This document shows, one piece after another, positions 51,851-59,165 of a DNA stretch of 64,000 nucleotides. Numbering within the stretch: position 1 is the first letter of the stretch; the number at the start of each line of letters is the position of its first letter. The DNA comes from Massilia sp. BJB1822 (GTDB taxonomy: Bacteria > Pseudomonadota > Gammaproteobacteria > Burkholderiales > Burkholderiaceae_D). The notes beneath the pieces are model-generated. The model saw nothing but the letters and a program-made list of their open reading frames with translations. It searched no databases and was not told where the DNA came from. The DNA is taken from positions 106,450-170,449 of the forward strand of contig NZ_JABWEB010000012.1 of the NCBI RefSeq assembly GCF_013369485.1. The letters run 5' to 3'. Both the position numbers and the translations under genes were made by a program.

Positions 51851-53251
51851 TTAAACCACAGCAGTGCTGAACGACTCGGGGCGCCGCGCAAGCAGATGGG
51901 AGAGCCGTTGAAGACCCGCCTGCAAGCGTCCACGGTCCTTGATGCTGCCCAAAGAGATCCGGATTGCATTCACGGAGCCGCTGCCAGTTGCGAATGCCTC
52001 CGCCGGCGTGACTGCGATGCCCTCGCTGTCGGCTGCACGCGCCAGTTGCGAGGAGTTCCAATACGCCGGCAGCTCGAGCCATACGTGCAGGCCGTCTCCG
52101 GCGCCACTGTACCGTCCCGCCATAATGTCCCGGGCCATCCGGTGGCGCAGGCGCGCCTCGTTGCGTACCCCTTCCACCAAGCCGTCAGCCGATCCATCGT
52201 GGATCCATTGAGTAGCCAGCGCGGCCGTCAGCGGAGCGGCCATCAGTGCAAACGATCTTAGCGCGGCCAGAAAACGTTCGCGTTCCTGCGGATCGCGTAT
52301 CAGCACGAAGGCGACACGCAGGCCGGGCGTCAGGCATTTCGACAGGGTTGAGATGTAGCACACCTGTTCCGGCGCAAATGTGGCAATCGGCGGTGGCGGG
52401 GCTTCGGCAAGGAGCCAGTAGGGATCGTCCTCGACGATGCGTACATTGCAGCGCTTTGCGACGCTGGCGAGTTCCTTGCGCCGGCGTTGCGGAATGGTGA
52501 TGGCGGTCGGGTTCTGTAATGTCGGATTGAGGTAGATCAGCCCAGGCTTGTGCTGGCGGCACGCTTCCTCAAGCATTTCCGGCACCATCCCGTGCTGGTC
52601 AGCTTCCACCGCGATGATGCGTCGGCCGAATTGGGTCGCTGCGGCACGCAAGCCGGGATAACTCATTGGCTCCGCCAGAATAACATCGCCAGGCTCCGTC
52701 AGCGCCAGGATCAATGCGGCGATCGCCGCTTGCGCACCCGGACAGACAACAAGCTGTCGAGAATCCAGATGTCCAAACATCGGTTCGAGCCATTTGGCTC
52801 CGGCCTGACGGTCGGAATCGCTTCCCCCGGCCAAGTGGTAGGTCATCAGCAATTCATTATCTGCCCTCATCAGCACTTGAGACAAACCTTGCTTCAACAT
52901 GTCGTCGAAGTCCACGCCATCCGGCGGTGGCGGGGTATTCATGCTCAGGTCGAGGATCGAGGTCAATTCGACTTTCGGCGCCGCGACATACGTGCCGCGA
53001 GCGCCGCGCCCCTCCAACAGGTTGCGTCGTCTTGCCTCGTCGTATGCGCGCGTGATCGTCGTCAGATCGACCTCCAGCTGTGCCGCCAACTGGCGCTGCG
53101 GAGGCAGACGGTCGCCCGGTTTCAGCGATCCGTCTACCAGCGCGGCCTGCAAGGCATCCGCGATCTGCAAAAAACGTGGCCCGCCGTGCGCGGCCAATCG
53201 CGGCAGCCAGATTGGCAAACTTTCATCTTGTATTGGTCTAGGCTGGGACAT
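51851..53251 (-). CDS. MocR-type GntR/aminotransferase transcription factor
   Basis: 466 aa. GntR winged helix at ~20-90 (PGDRLPPQRQLAAQLEVDLTTITRAYDEARRRNLLEG). Aminotransferase domain from ~110 onward with SRQLVVCPGAQAAI, NPTLQNPTA and the PLP lysine in ISTLSKCLTPGLRVAF. It is unrelated in detail to the MocR gene at 25186. It is divergent from the small membrane-protein gene at 53374 and convergent with the SUKH-like gene. It probably controls the divergent gene or a distant transporter. Confidence 0.9.
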   Translation of the reverse strand: MSQPRPIQDESLPIWLPRLAAHGGPRFLQIADALQAALVDGSLKPGDRLPPQRQLAAQLEVDLTTITRAYDEARRRNLLEGRGARGTYVAAPKVELTSILDLSMNTPPPPDGVDFDDMLKQGLSQVLMRADNELLMTYHLAGGSDSDRQAGAKWLEPMFGHLDSRQLVVCPGAQAAIAALILALTEPGDVILAEPMSYPGLRAAATQFGRRIIAVEADQHGMVPEMLEEACRQHKPGLIYLNPTLQNPTAITIPQRRRKELASVAKRCNVRIVEDDPYWLLAEAPPPPIATFAPEQVCYISTLSKCLTPGLRVAFVLIRDPQERERFLAALRSFALMAAPLTAALATQWIHDGSADGLVEGVRNEARLRHRMARDIMAGRYSGAGDGLHVWLELPAYWNSSQLARAADSEGIAVTPAEAFATGSGSVNAIRISLGSIKDRGRLQAGLQRLSHLLARRPESFSTAVV

Positions 53252-53373
53252 TTTGTCTCTATGTATGGATGTTGCTTTTGAGTAGTATGCCTTAGAAGCT
53301 GCAGCAACATCATCCTTGCACGGCAGTTGCCGATGTATTCATAGTCTCAAGTAATAGCCTGGAAATATTCAAA

Positions 53374-53613
53374 ATGATGGATTGGACCCCAATAGTCTTC
53401 GTTATATTCAAGGGCCTCGTGCTCTGCACGGGCATGTTCTTCGCCATCAAGTGGCATTACGATCAAGGGAAGAAGGGGAAGGAAATGCAGAAGGGCGCGG
53501 TGCTGCGTGCGGGCGGCAAGGTGGCCGTACTCTTCACGCTATCGCTCCTGGTACTGGGGTTTGTCACCTTTTTCCTTAGCAGGATGCTGGGTATGGACTT
53601 GACCTTCCCCTGA
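53374..53613 (+). CDS. Small two-helix membrane protein
   Basis: 79 aa. Hydrophobic segments at ~5-25 and ~47-70 flank a basic loop (KWHYDQGKKGKEMQKGAVLR), predicting a hairpin in the inner membrane with both ends outside. No family is recognised. It is divergent from the MocR-type gene, whose regulator could act on it. ATG 53377 is an equally possible start. Codon use looks real, and there is no competing frame. Confidence 0.55.
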   Translation: MMDWTPIVFVIFKGLVLCTGMFFAIKWHYDQGKKGKEMQKGAVLRAGGKVAVLFTLSLLVLGFVTFFLSRMLGMDLTFP

Positions 53614-53720
53614 TGGCAAAGAATGGTCGGCCGATATCCAGTAATGCGGCAGCAATTCCCCAAATCAGACGTTCGCCGACTACTCGTATTGCTCCATTGA
53701 GAGTTAATCCTCCCAGTAGA

Positions 53721-53750
53721 AGAGAGCATCAAAAAGAGTAAATGCTCTCT
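53721..53750 (-). terminator. Hairpin at the 3' end of the 53729-54268 gene
   Basis: AGAGAGCAT (53721-53729) pairs with ATGCTCTCT (53742-53750). It spans the stop codon of the minus-strand gene. No T-tract follows, so termination would be weak or factor-dependent. Confidence 0.3.
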
Positions 53751-54268
53751 GTCAGCACAGTCGGAACGTGAAATTTCGGATTAAGAGGTTTGTCCAGCAT
53801 TGAATGGCTCAAGCGAATCAATCCATGGCCCTCTAAAATCGGCTGTACCTGCTCAGCAAGCTCGGCAACCGAAAGCGTCTGAAAGGCATCAATTGCATCG
53901 AATTGAGGTAAGTAACTGCTACCCCCATTTTCGCTCCAGCTCTTCTCTCCTTCCAGTAAGACAAAATAGGGAGAAAGGCGGCTCAGTAGAGCCACTAAGC
54001 CCGTGTAAGACTTTCCGTGAGTAGGCTGGTATTTGGTAGCAAAATCCGCAGACTCTCTATAAAACCAAGCATCAACGAAAGAAGCATAACCAGAGCCATA
54101 ATGACTCCATTCAATCCGTGACTTTACATGGGACTTTCGTTCAAGGTCAGGGATAACGAACTTGAAGAATTTTTCTACTTCCTGCGAATCATTCGTTGCC
54201 CAAGGATACTGCGGCGATATCGTTTGTTGCGATAGCAGATTCGATATTTCGTTATCAGAAATGTTCAA
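53729..54268 (-). CDS. Uncharacterised acidic protein, immunity-like
   Basis: 179 aa, from a region clearly lower in GC than the rest of the window. The body, with VDAWFYRESADFATKYQP and LVALLSRLSPYFVLLEGEKSWSENGGSSYLPQFDAID, is typical of small soluble immunity proteins, but I cannot name a family. Low GC, small size and SUKH-like and other orphan genes nearby suggest a horizontally gained array. Confidence 0.55.
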   Translation of the reverse strand: MNISDNEISNLLSQQTISPQYPWATNDSQEVEKFFKFVIPDLERKSHVKSRIEWSHYGSGYASFVDAWFYRESADFATKYQPTHGKSYTGLVALLSRLSPYFVLLEGEKSWSENGGSSYLPQFDAIDAFQTLSVAELAEQVQPILEGHGLIRLSHSMLDKPLNPKFHVPTVLTESIYSF

Positions 54269-54318
54269 AATTTTATGCCTCGACTTTCATATCTGGCCAT
54301 TACCACCTGAGGCTGCCG

Positions 54319-54816
54319 TCAGCCCGGCAACGCAGCGCGGCGGACTAAATCCTTTGCAAGCGTCAGCAATTCGACATCATCAGCTTGACCAACGTAAGGA
54401 TCAATTTTAATGTGGTTCCGTGGCTGCCGAGCGATCTTTTCGGGAGAATCATCCACCATAAGAATACGTTCGACCTGGTAACCCAGACTCTGAATTTTCC
54501 GAAGGTCCTTAATGTAGACATAGCCGTTCGATTGTGCATGAACTCGCTGAATACAGCGGTCAACGGACCAAGCGAACTTCACCTCAAACCGAGTGCCAAA
54601 CAGGCGCTCAACCATGACATCAACATATTCCTTTGATGCGGACGACCAGACCGCAAGGTCATAGAAAGGGCTGACTTCAGAAAGCAGTTCAGATAGATGC
54701 GGACGCTCATATACATAAAACTGCAGCCATTCAAAGTCGGCGGATCGAGATAGCCGCTCGGTCGTGGCATGTACCAGCGTTTCGTCCAGATCGAAGATCA
54801 GTAAATTTCGTGTCAT
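54319..54816 (-). CDS. HAD-superfamily NIF/FCP1-like phosphatase
   Basis: 165 aa. The N-terminal LLIFDLDETLVHAT contains the DxDxT catalytic motif of the NLI-interacting-factor/FCP1 branch of HAD phosphatases; RPHLSELLSEVSPFYDLAVWSSASKEYVD provides the Ser motif, and RILMVDDSPEK the acidic motif III. These are all the residues needed for activity. The substrate is unknown. The protein is in the low-GC block with the immunity-like genes. Confidence 0.85.
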   Translation of the reverse strand: MTRNLLIFDLDETLVHATTERLSRSADFEWLQFYVYERPHLSELLSEVSPFYDLAVWSSASKEYVDVMVERLFGTRFEVKFAWSVDRCIQRVHAQSNGYVYIKDLRKIQSLGYQVERILMVDDSPEKIARQPRNHIKIDPYVGQADDVELLTLAKDLVRRAALPG

Positions 54817-54875
54817 CCAGTCTGCGAGTTAGTTTGTCAGTATCTGCAGGCGGCCGGTTGGCGACCGCCGCTATC

Positions 54876-55286
54876 TCAATTTGAAACGGCAACTCCAAGT
54901 ATACGATCCCGCATCACTATCGCTTGTATTTGCGGTTTAGTGTACTTGGCCTCGGGATCAGCGCCAACGTCGTCATCAGCGTGCATATACTCGCCCTGAT
55001 CGAAGGCAAGATAGACGTCGTTCGCGTAGCTGGGAAGCATTACTTCATGCCGCGAGAGGCAATACGAGCTAAGCGAATTGAGCGCGCAATCAGCGACTTC
55101 GTATTTCAGCTCACCATTATGATATCTGTGTGCGACGCTGCGAGCGAAGTGGTCCATAAAGTCACTCACTGTCATGCCGGCGGCGCATCGAGCCGCCTCA
55201 AAAGCATCGTGATGCAAAGGAGGAATCCCACCGGTCTTAGAAAAGGCTTCGTGTGCAAAATGAATTAACTGGTCGAGACTGTTCAT
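54876..55286 (-). CDS. Uncharacterised small protein, immunity-like
   Basis: 136 aa from ATG 55286 with AGGACT upstream on the minus strand. Helical N-terminus (LIHFAHEAFSKTGG), a central SDFMDHFARSVAHRYHNGELKYEVADCALNSL segment, and an acidic region ending AFDQGEYMHADDDVGADPEAKYT. The spacing of helices and the 'hydrophobic-AFDxGE' segment resemble many immunity proteins of contact-dependent systems; no specific family is recognised. Confidence 0.5.
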   Translation of the reverse strand: MNSLDQLIHFAHEAFSKTGGIPPLHHDAFEAARCAAGMTVSDFMDHFARSVAHRYHNGELKYEVADCALNSLSSYCLSRHEVMLPSYANDVYLAFDQGEYMHADDDVGADPEAKYTKPQIQAIVMRDRILGVAVSN

Positions 55287-55440
55287 TAAGTCCTGGAATG
55301 GCCGACAAGCGGCATCGTTATAGTTGTCGCGTCTGGTCCTGGCCGGAAACGGCCAAGGAGAACTCTAACCCATCTTACAGCCAATGTCAGAGCCAGCCTG
55401 AGCCACTACTACTAACAGCCGCATAGAGCATGTGGGCATT

Positions 55441-56319
55441 TTAATTTTTGCTTCTAAGTTTGTACGCTTCACGCGCCTTGTCGGCAATGAGTTGGGCAGC
55501 GGCTAGTTCCGCCTTGCGCTGTTCAGGCTTAAGGTCAACTATCGACATCATCAGTTGCCCCTCCGGTGCGTACATGGTCGCCTCGTTCGCTGCGGATCCC
55601 TCAAGGTCGCGAGAAATCAAGCCTTGGGCCACCGCATATCGATAGGTCAGCGCCGGATCTTTGGCGATAAGCGCATCACCCGTCACCGTGTGCACCCAGA
55701 GATAGTTGAGCGCTAACAGATCGCCGCTCTCCGCTTCTTTTGCCAGCTGGTCCAATACCTTCGCCTTCCATTCCTGCACCAGAGGGTCGTCTGGCCGTGT
55801 AGTCAGGGCGGTGCGGTCGCCAAATGGCCCTTCCTCCGCCACTTGTATGATCGCGCCACGGACGCCGGCCTTGGCTGCCGTCGCAAGATAGTCGAAGCGC
55901 GACAGGCGCATGCGCTCAGTCATTCCGGCACACAGTTTCGCGTCATGCTGCTTTTCGCTGTCGTTCATGCCGCGGTAGGGAATCAAATTGCGGTTCTGTG
56001 TGACCTCCTCCATGTCAAAAATCATTCTGTCGTGCTGGCGGTTGAATGTGTCGCAGTTGGCGATCAGCCAGTAGGCCGCATAGGCATTTTCAGGATCGTT
56101 GGTGGCGATAAGCCGGTCAAGCTGTACGCTCAGCGGCACGTCCTCCGCCGCCTGGGAGGAGAGCGGGGGCGGCACTGCCTTGGGGATGGTTGCGAGCGCC
56201 GGACGCGTAGGAGGAGTAGAAATGACTTGCTTAGCTGGTGTGGCGGTATGCCAGTTAACTAGGCCGATGCCTAGAATAAGCGCCAGTCCAGCCCCGGCCA
56301 AGATGTACTTCCTCTGCAT
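55441..56319 (-). CDS. Membrane-anchored uncharacterised protein
   Basis: 292 aa from ATG 56319, chosen because GAGGAAG lies just upstream and the signal anchor starts at once (QRKYILAGAGLALILGIGLVNW). After a Pro/Thr-rich linker (30-60) the periplasmic part is helical, with Ala/Gly-Ala spacings (ATAAKAGVRGAIIQVAEE, AKEAESGDLLALNYLW) reminiscent of Sel1-like repeats. The function is unknown. Confidence 0.65.
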   Translation of the reverse strand: MQRKYILAGAGLALILGIGLVNWHTATPAKQVISTPPTRPALATIPKAVPPPLSSQAAEDVPLSVQLDRLIATNDPENAYAAYWLIANCDTFNRQHDRMIFDMEEVTQNRNLIPYRGMNDSEKQHDAKLCAGMTERMRLSRFDYLATAAKAGVRGAIIQVAEEGPFGDRTALTTRPDDPLVQEWKAKVLDQLAKEAESGDLLALNYLWVHTVTGDALIAKDPALTYRYAVAQGLISRDLEGSAANEATMYAPEGQLMMSIVDLKPEQRKAELAAAQLIADKAREAYKLRSKN

Positions 56320-56450
56320 CAAACTACTTCCTCTCGGTGATAATTGACCGTGCATGCCGGCAGCAGTGGAGCGTACCACAGGTCAAATTTCTTCAAGACC
56401 GCCGCCTGCGGGCGGCTTATAGTGCAGACTCCATTCACAAGGAGCATGCC

Positions 56451-56897
56451 ATGATCCACGAACTGTTCGCCTATCTCTGCGTCAGCGACGCCAAACAGGC
56501 GATCGCCTTCTATACCGATGCCTTTGGCGCGAAAGAGAAGTTCCGTCTGACCGAACCCAGTGGCCGCGTCGGCCATGCCGAGCTGGATTTTGGCGGGACC
56601 ATCGTCATGCTGTCGGATGAATTCCCGGAATGCGATATTGCCAGTCCGCGCACCATCGGCGGCACGCCGGTGACCATCCATCTGCATGTGGACGATGCGG
56701 ACGCCACGATCCGCCGCGCCATCGAAGTCGGCGCGACGCTGGAGCGCGCGCCGGCCGATGCTTTCTACGGCGAGCGCAGTGGCGTGGTGCGCGATCCCTT
56801 CGGCCACCGCTGGAATATCGGCCACAGCATCGAGGAGGTCACGCCGGAGGAAATGCAGCGCCGCTATACGGCGCTGCTGAAGCAGGACGCGCAGTAG
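56451..56897 (+). CDS. Glyoxalase/VOC-superfamily protein (PhnB-like)
   Basis: 148 aa; AAGGAG precedes ATG 56451. LFAYLCVSDAKQAIAFYTDAFGAKE starts the first beta-alpha-beta-beta module, and VRDPFGHRWNIGHSIEEVTPEEMQRR ends the second, typical of the PhnB-like/YdcJ-type VOC proteins. These are often annotated as bleomycin resistance or glyoxalase-like. The metal ligands are not complete enough to claim a reaction. Confidence 0.85.
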   Translation: MIHELFAYLCVSDAKQAIAFYTDAFGAKEKFRLTEPSGRVGHAELDFGGTIVMLSDEFPECDIASPRTIGGTPVTIHLHVDDADATIRRAIEVGATLERAPADAFYGERSGVVRDPFGHRWNIGHSIEEVTPEEMQRRYTALLKQDAQ

Positions 56898-56907
56898 GGC
56901 AGGCGGC

Positions 56908-57996
56908 TTACTGCGGCCGGACCTGTTCCCAGTCAACCATCCAGAAGCCGTTGCGGGTGGCGGTCTTGTGCGCCAGGATGGCGGACGGCAGGTCGAGCTT
57001 GAGCGCCGCCGCGCGTTCCGGGTCGATCAGCATGGTCGGCGTTTTCTGGCGCAGGATGGGCAGCACGTCGGGCTTGGTGCGGTTGCGCAGTATCTTCCCG
57101 GCCTGCACGCCGGCCAGGCTGCCGACCTGGCGGAAATCGGCGCCCACATACATCACCGCGCCCGGCACATGCACCATGGCCAGCGTGACCACCGGAATCT
57201 GGTGGGCCGCGCCGAATTCGCCAAGATCGATGGCCGGCTCGTAGCGGTGCAGGCCGTAGTAGGTATCCAGCGGCACGGCGAACATCTGCACCCCTTTCCC
57301 ATCCTGGAACATGGCTTTCAGCGAGGGCACGATGCTGTCGCTCTTGCCGACCTGGCGCGCCGTCACCGACATGCCGATCTGGCTGGCGCTGGAGCTGGCG
57401 GCGGCCACGTTGGCGACGCCGTTCTCGTCGTCGGTATGGATCATGCCGATTTTTTTCACGGCGGGGAAAACCTGCTGCACCATGCGTACCGAGTCGCGCA
57501 TGTCCACATACAGGGTGGAGCCGGTCACGCCCGGCCCGCCGTCGTTGAGCGAGACGCAGCCCGCTTCCAGCGGGTCGGCCACAGCGGTGAAGACCACCGG
57601 CACGCGCGCATCTTCCAGAATGCCGCGCGCATGGCGGGTGGCCGGCGTGCCGATGGTGAGCGCCAGATCGGGCTTGGTGGCGGCAATGCGCGCCGCTTCC
57701 TGGCGGATGCGAAACAGCACGCCCAGGCGGCTCCAGAAGCCGCCGTTCTCCACGTCGAAGTCGATGCGCACCCGGTTCACCTTCAGGTTCTTGCCCTGCT
57801 CGATGCCCTGGCTTTTCAGTGTGTCGAGAAAGCCGTTCAGGGCTTCCTGATACGGCTCGATATCCGTCACCTGCAGCACTTCCAGCTTGAATACATGGTT
57901 GTCGTCCATCGATGCCATCGGCAGCAGTTCGAAAGCCTGGGTGGGCAGGGCGGCCAGGGCGATGCTGAGGGCGAGAAGTCTTCTATTTTTATTCAT
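56908..57996 (-). CDS. ABC transporter substrate-binding protein, TrpX/DUF534 type
   Basis: 362 aa with signal peptide ~1-21 (LALSIALAALPTQA). The segments ATKPDLALTIGTPATRHARG, VPVVFTAVADPLEAG, GVTGSTLYVD and a late SLAGVQAGKILR are those of the ABC_sub_bind family (PF04392), which bind tryptophan-like or other small organic ligands. No permease or ATPase gene lies beside it, so it is an orphan or works with a distant transporter. Confidence 0.85.
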   Translation of the reverse strand: MNKNRRLLALSIALAALPTQAFELLPMASMDDNHVFKLEVLQVTDIEPYQEALNGFLDTLKSQGIEQGKNLKVNRVRIDFDVENGGFWSRLGVLFRIRQEAARIAATKPDLALTIGTPATRHARGILEDARVPVVFTAVADPLEAGCVSLNDGGPGVTGSTLYVDMRDSVRMVQQVFPAVKKIGMIHTDDENGVANVAAASSSASQIGMSVTARQVGKSDSIVPSLKAMFQDGKGVQMFAVPLDTYYGLHRYEPAIDLGEFGAAHQIPVVTLAMVHVPGAVMYVGADFRQVGSLAGVQAGKILRNRTKPDVLPILRQKTPTMLIDPERAAALKLDLPSAILAHKTATRNGFWMVDWEQVRPQ

Positions 57997-58338
57997 TTTC
58001 GGCCTGTTCGATGAAAAAAGATAAAGCCATTAAAACAGAAAGCGATGCCAGTTCGGCAATGATTCGACAGGTTTTGCGAGCCAATTTTTACACCGGCGCG
58101 GCCAGAGTTAAAAAATAACCATTATTCACAAATGAGAACGTTTTCCATTTAGATTGTCATATGCAAGTCATGACGTCGTTTTTCTTGCCACAGACCGTCC
58201 AATATCTGGCGCACGATTGGACTTTCCCTTCCAAAAATGGAGAAAGTATGAGATGTTGTCGCGAAGAACTTGTTTCCGCTTGGATTCATGCTTTCCCAAG
58301 ATTACATAACTTATTGTCACAATTAATAGGGAGGCATT
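57997..58338. promoter_or_regulatory. 342-base intergenic region between divergent binding-protein and porin genes
   Basis: No gene is seen. The middle is AT-rich. An imperfect palindrome AAATG...CATTT at 58130-58150 (AAATGAGAACG and its partner) is the best operator candidate. GGGAGG at 58329-58334 is the ribosome site of the porin gene at 58339. Promoters for both divergent genes should lie here. Confidence 0.4.
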
Positions 58339-59148
58339 ATGAGAGAGAACTTTGCCAAGCTGGCGCCGATTGCATGTTCCTTGCTGTTCTGGACAGGCGC
58401 GGTGCAGGCGCAGGCAAACGAGGAAGCGGGCAAGGCGGCCGAAGCGCCGCCAGCTCCCGCCTTGACGGGCAGCGTGACACTGGCCTCGCAATATGTTTCG
58501 CGCGGCATCCGCCAGACCTGGGATAAACCTGCTTTGCAGGCAGGCCTGGATTATGTTCACCCCAGCGGCTGGTCGGTCGGCACCTGGATGTCCAACGTCA
58601 GCAAGCATTTCATCGAAGACGGCTTGCTGGAATGGGATATCTACGGCGGCTACAACGGCACGGTGGGCGATGTGGGCTACAGCGCGCTGCTGTATTACTA
58701 CAAATATCCGCGCGCCGAGATCCACGCCACCGGCACCAAATTCAATTACACCGAAGTGTCGCTGGGCTTGACCTACAAATTCCTCTACGCGAAATACAAC
58801 CGCACCGTCTCGCGCGACTTCTTCGGCATCACCAATGCGCGCGGCACCGGCTATCTGGACATCGGCGCCAACTACGATATGGGTTCGGGCTACACGCTCA
58901 ATCTGCATCTGGGCGATGGCCGCGTGGCGGGCGCCGGCAATGATTTCTGGGATTGGCAGGATATGAAAGTGGGCGTGACCAAGGCGCTGGACAAGGGCTG
59001 GAGCGTAGCCATGGCCTATACCAAGGCGCGCTCCGACAACAACGGCTATAGCAATTACACGACCGGCATTCCGAATGCGAACGGCGTGGTGGAATACAAG
59101 GACGTCGCCAAAGGTACGCTGGTGGTGTCTGTCAGTAAGGCCTTCTGA
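58339..59148 (+). CDS. TorF-family putative outer-membrane porin
   Basis: 269 aa; AGGGAGGC precedes ATG 58339. Signal peptide ~1-26 (ending VQAQA). The mature sequence starts LTGSVTLASQYVSRGIRQTWDKPALQAGLDY, the hallmark of the TIGR02001/TorF family, and continues as alternating amphipathic strands to a C-terminal Phe (VVSVSKAF). These are predicted 12- to 16-strand barrels of unknown substrate, often upregulated with nitrogen or other nutrient responses. It is 17 bases before the chemoreceptor gene, so the two share an operon. Confidence 0.9.
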   Translation: MRENFAKLAPIACSLLFWTGAVQAQANEEAGKAAEAPPAPALTGSVTLASQYVSRGIRQTWDKPALQAGLDYVHPSGWSVGTWMSNVSKHFIEDGLLEWDIYGGYNGTVGDVGYSALLYYYKYPRAEIHATGTKFNYTEVSLGLTYKFLYAKYNRTVSRDFFGITNARGTGYLDIGANYDMGSGYTLNLHLGDGRVAGAGNDFWDWQDMKVGVTKALDKGWSVAMAYTKARSDNNGYSNYTTGIPNANGVVEYKDVAKGTLVVSVSKAF

Positions 59149-59165
59149 ATTTAAGGAGTAGTAGG

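Noticed and set aside
55340..55355. TGGCCG-GAAA-CGGCCA hairpin as a terminator
   Set aside because: A neat 6-base stem with a GNRA-type loop, but no T-tract, and it lies upstream of the minus-strand gene at 55286, not after one.
58208..58225. Sigma-54 promoter before the porin gene (TGGCGC...TTGG)
   Set aside because: The GG/GC spacing and the -12 element do not fit the consensus.
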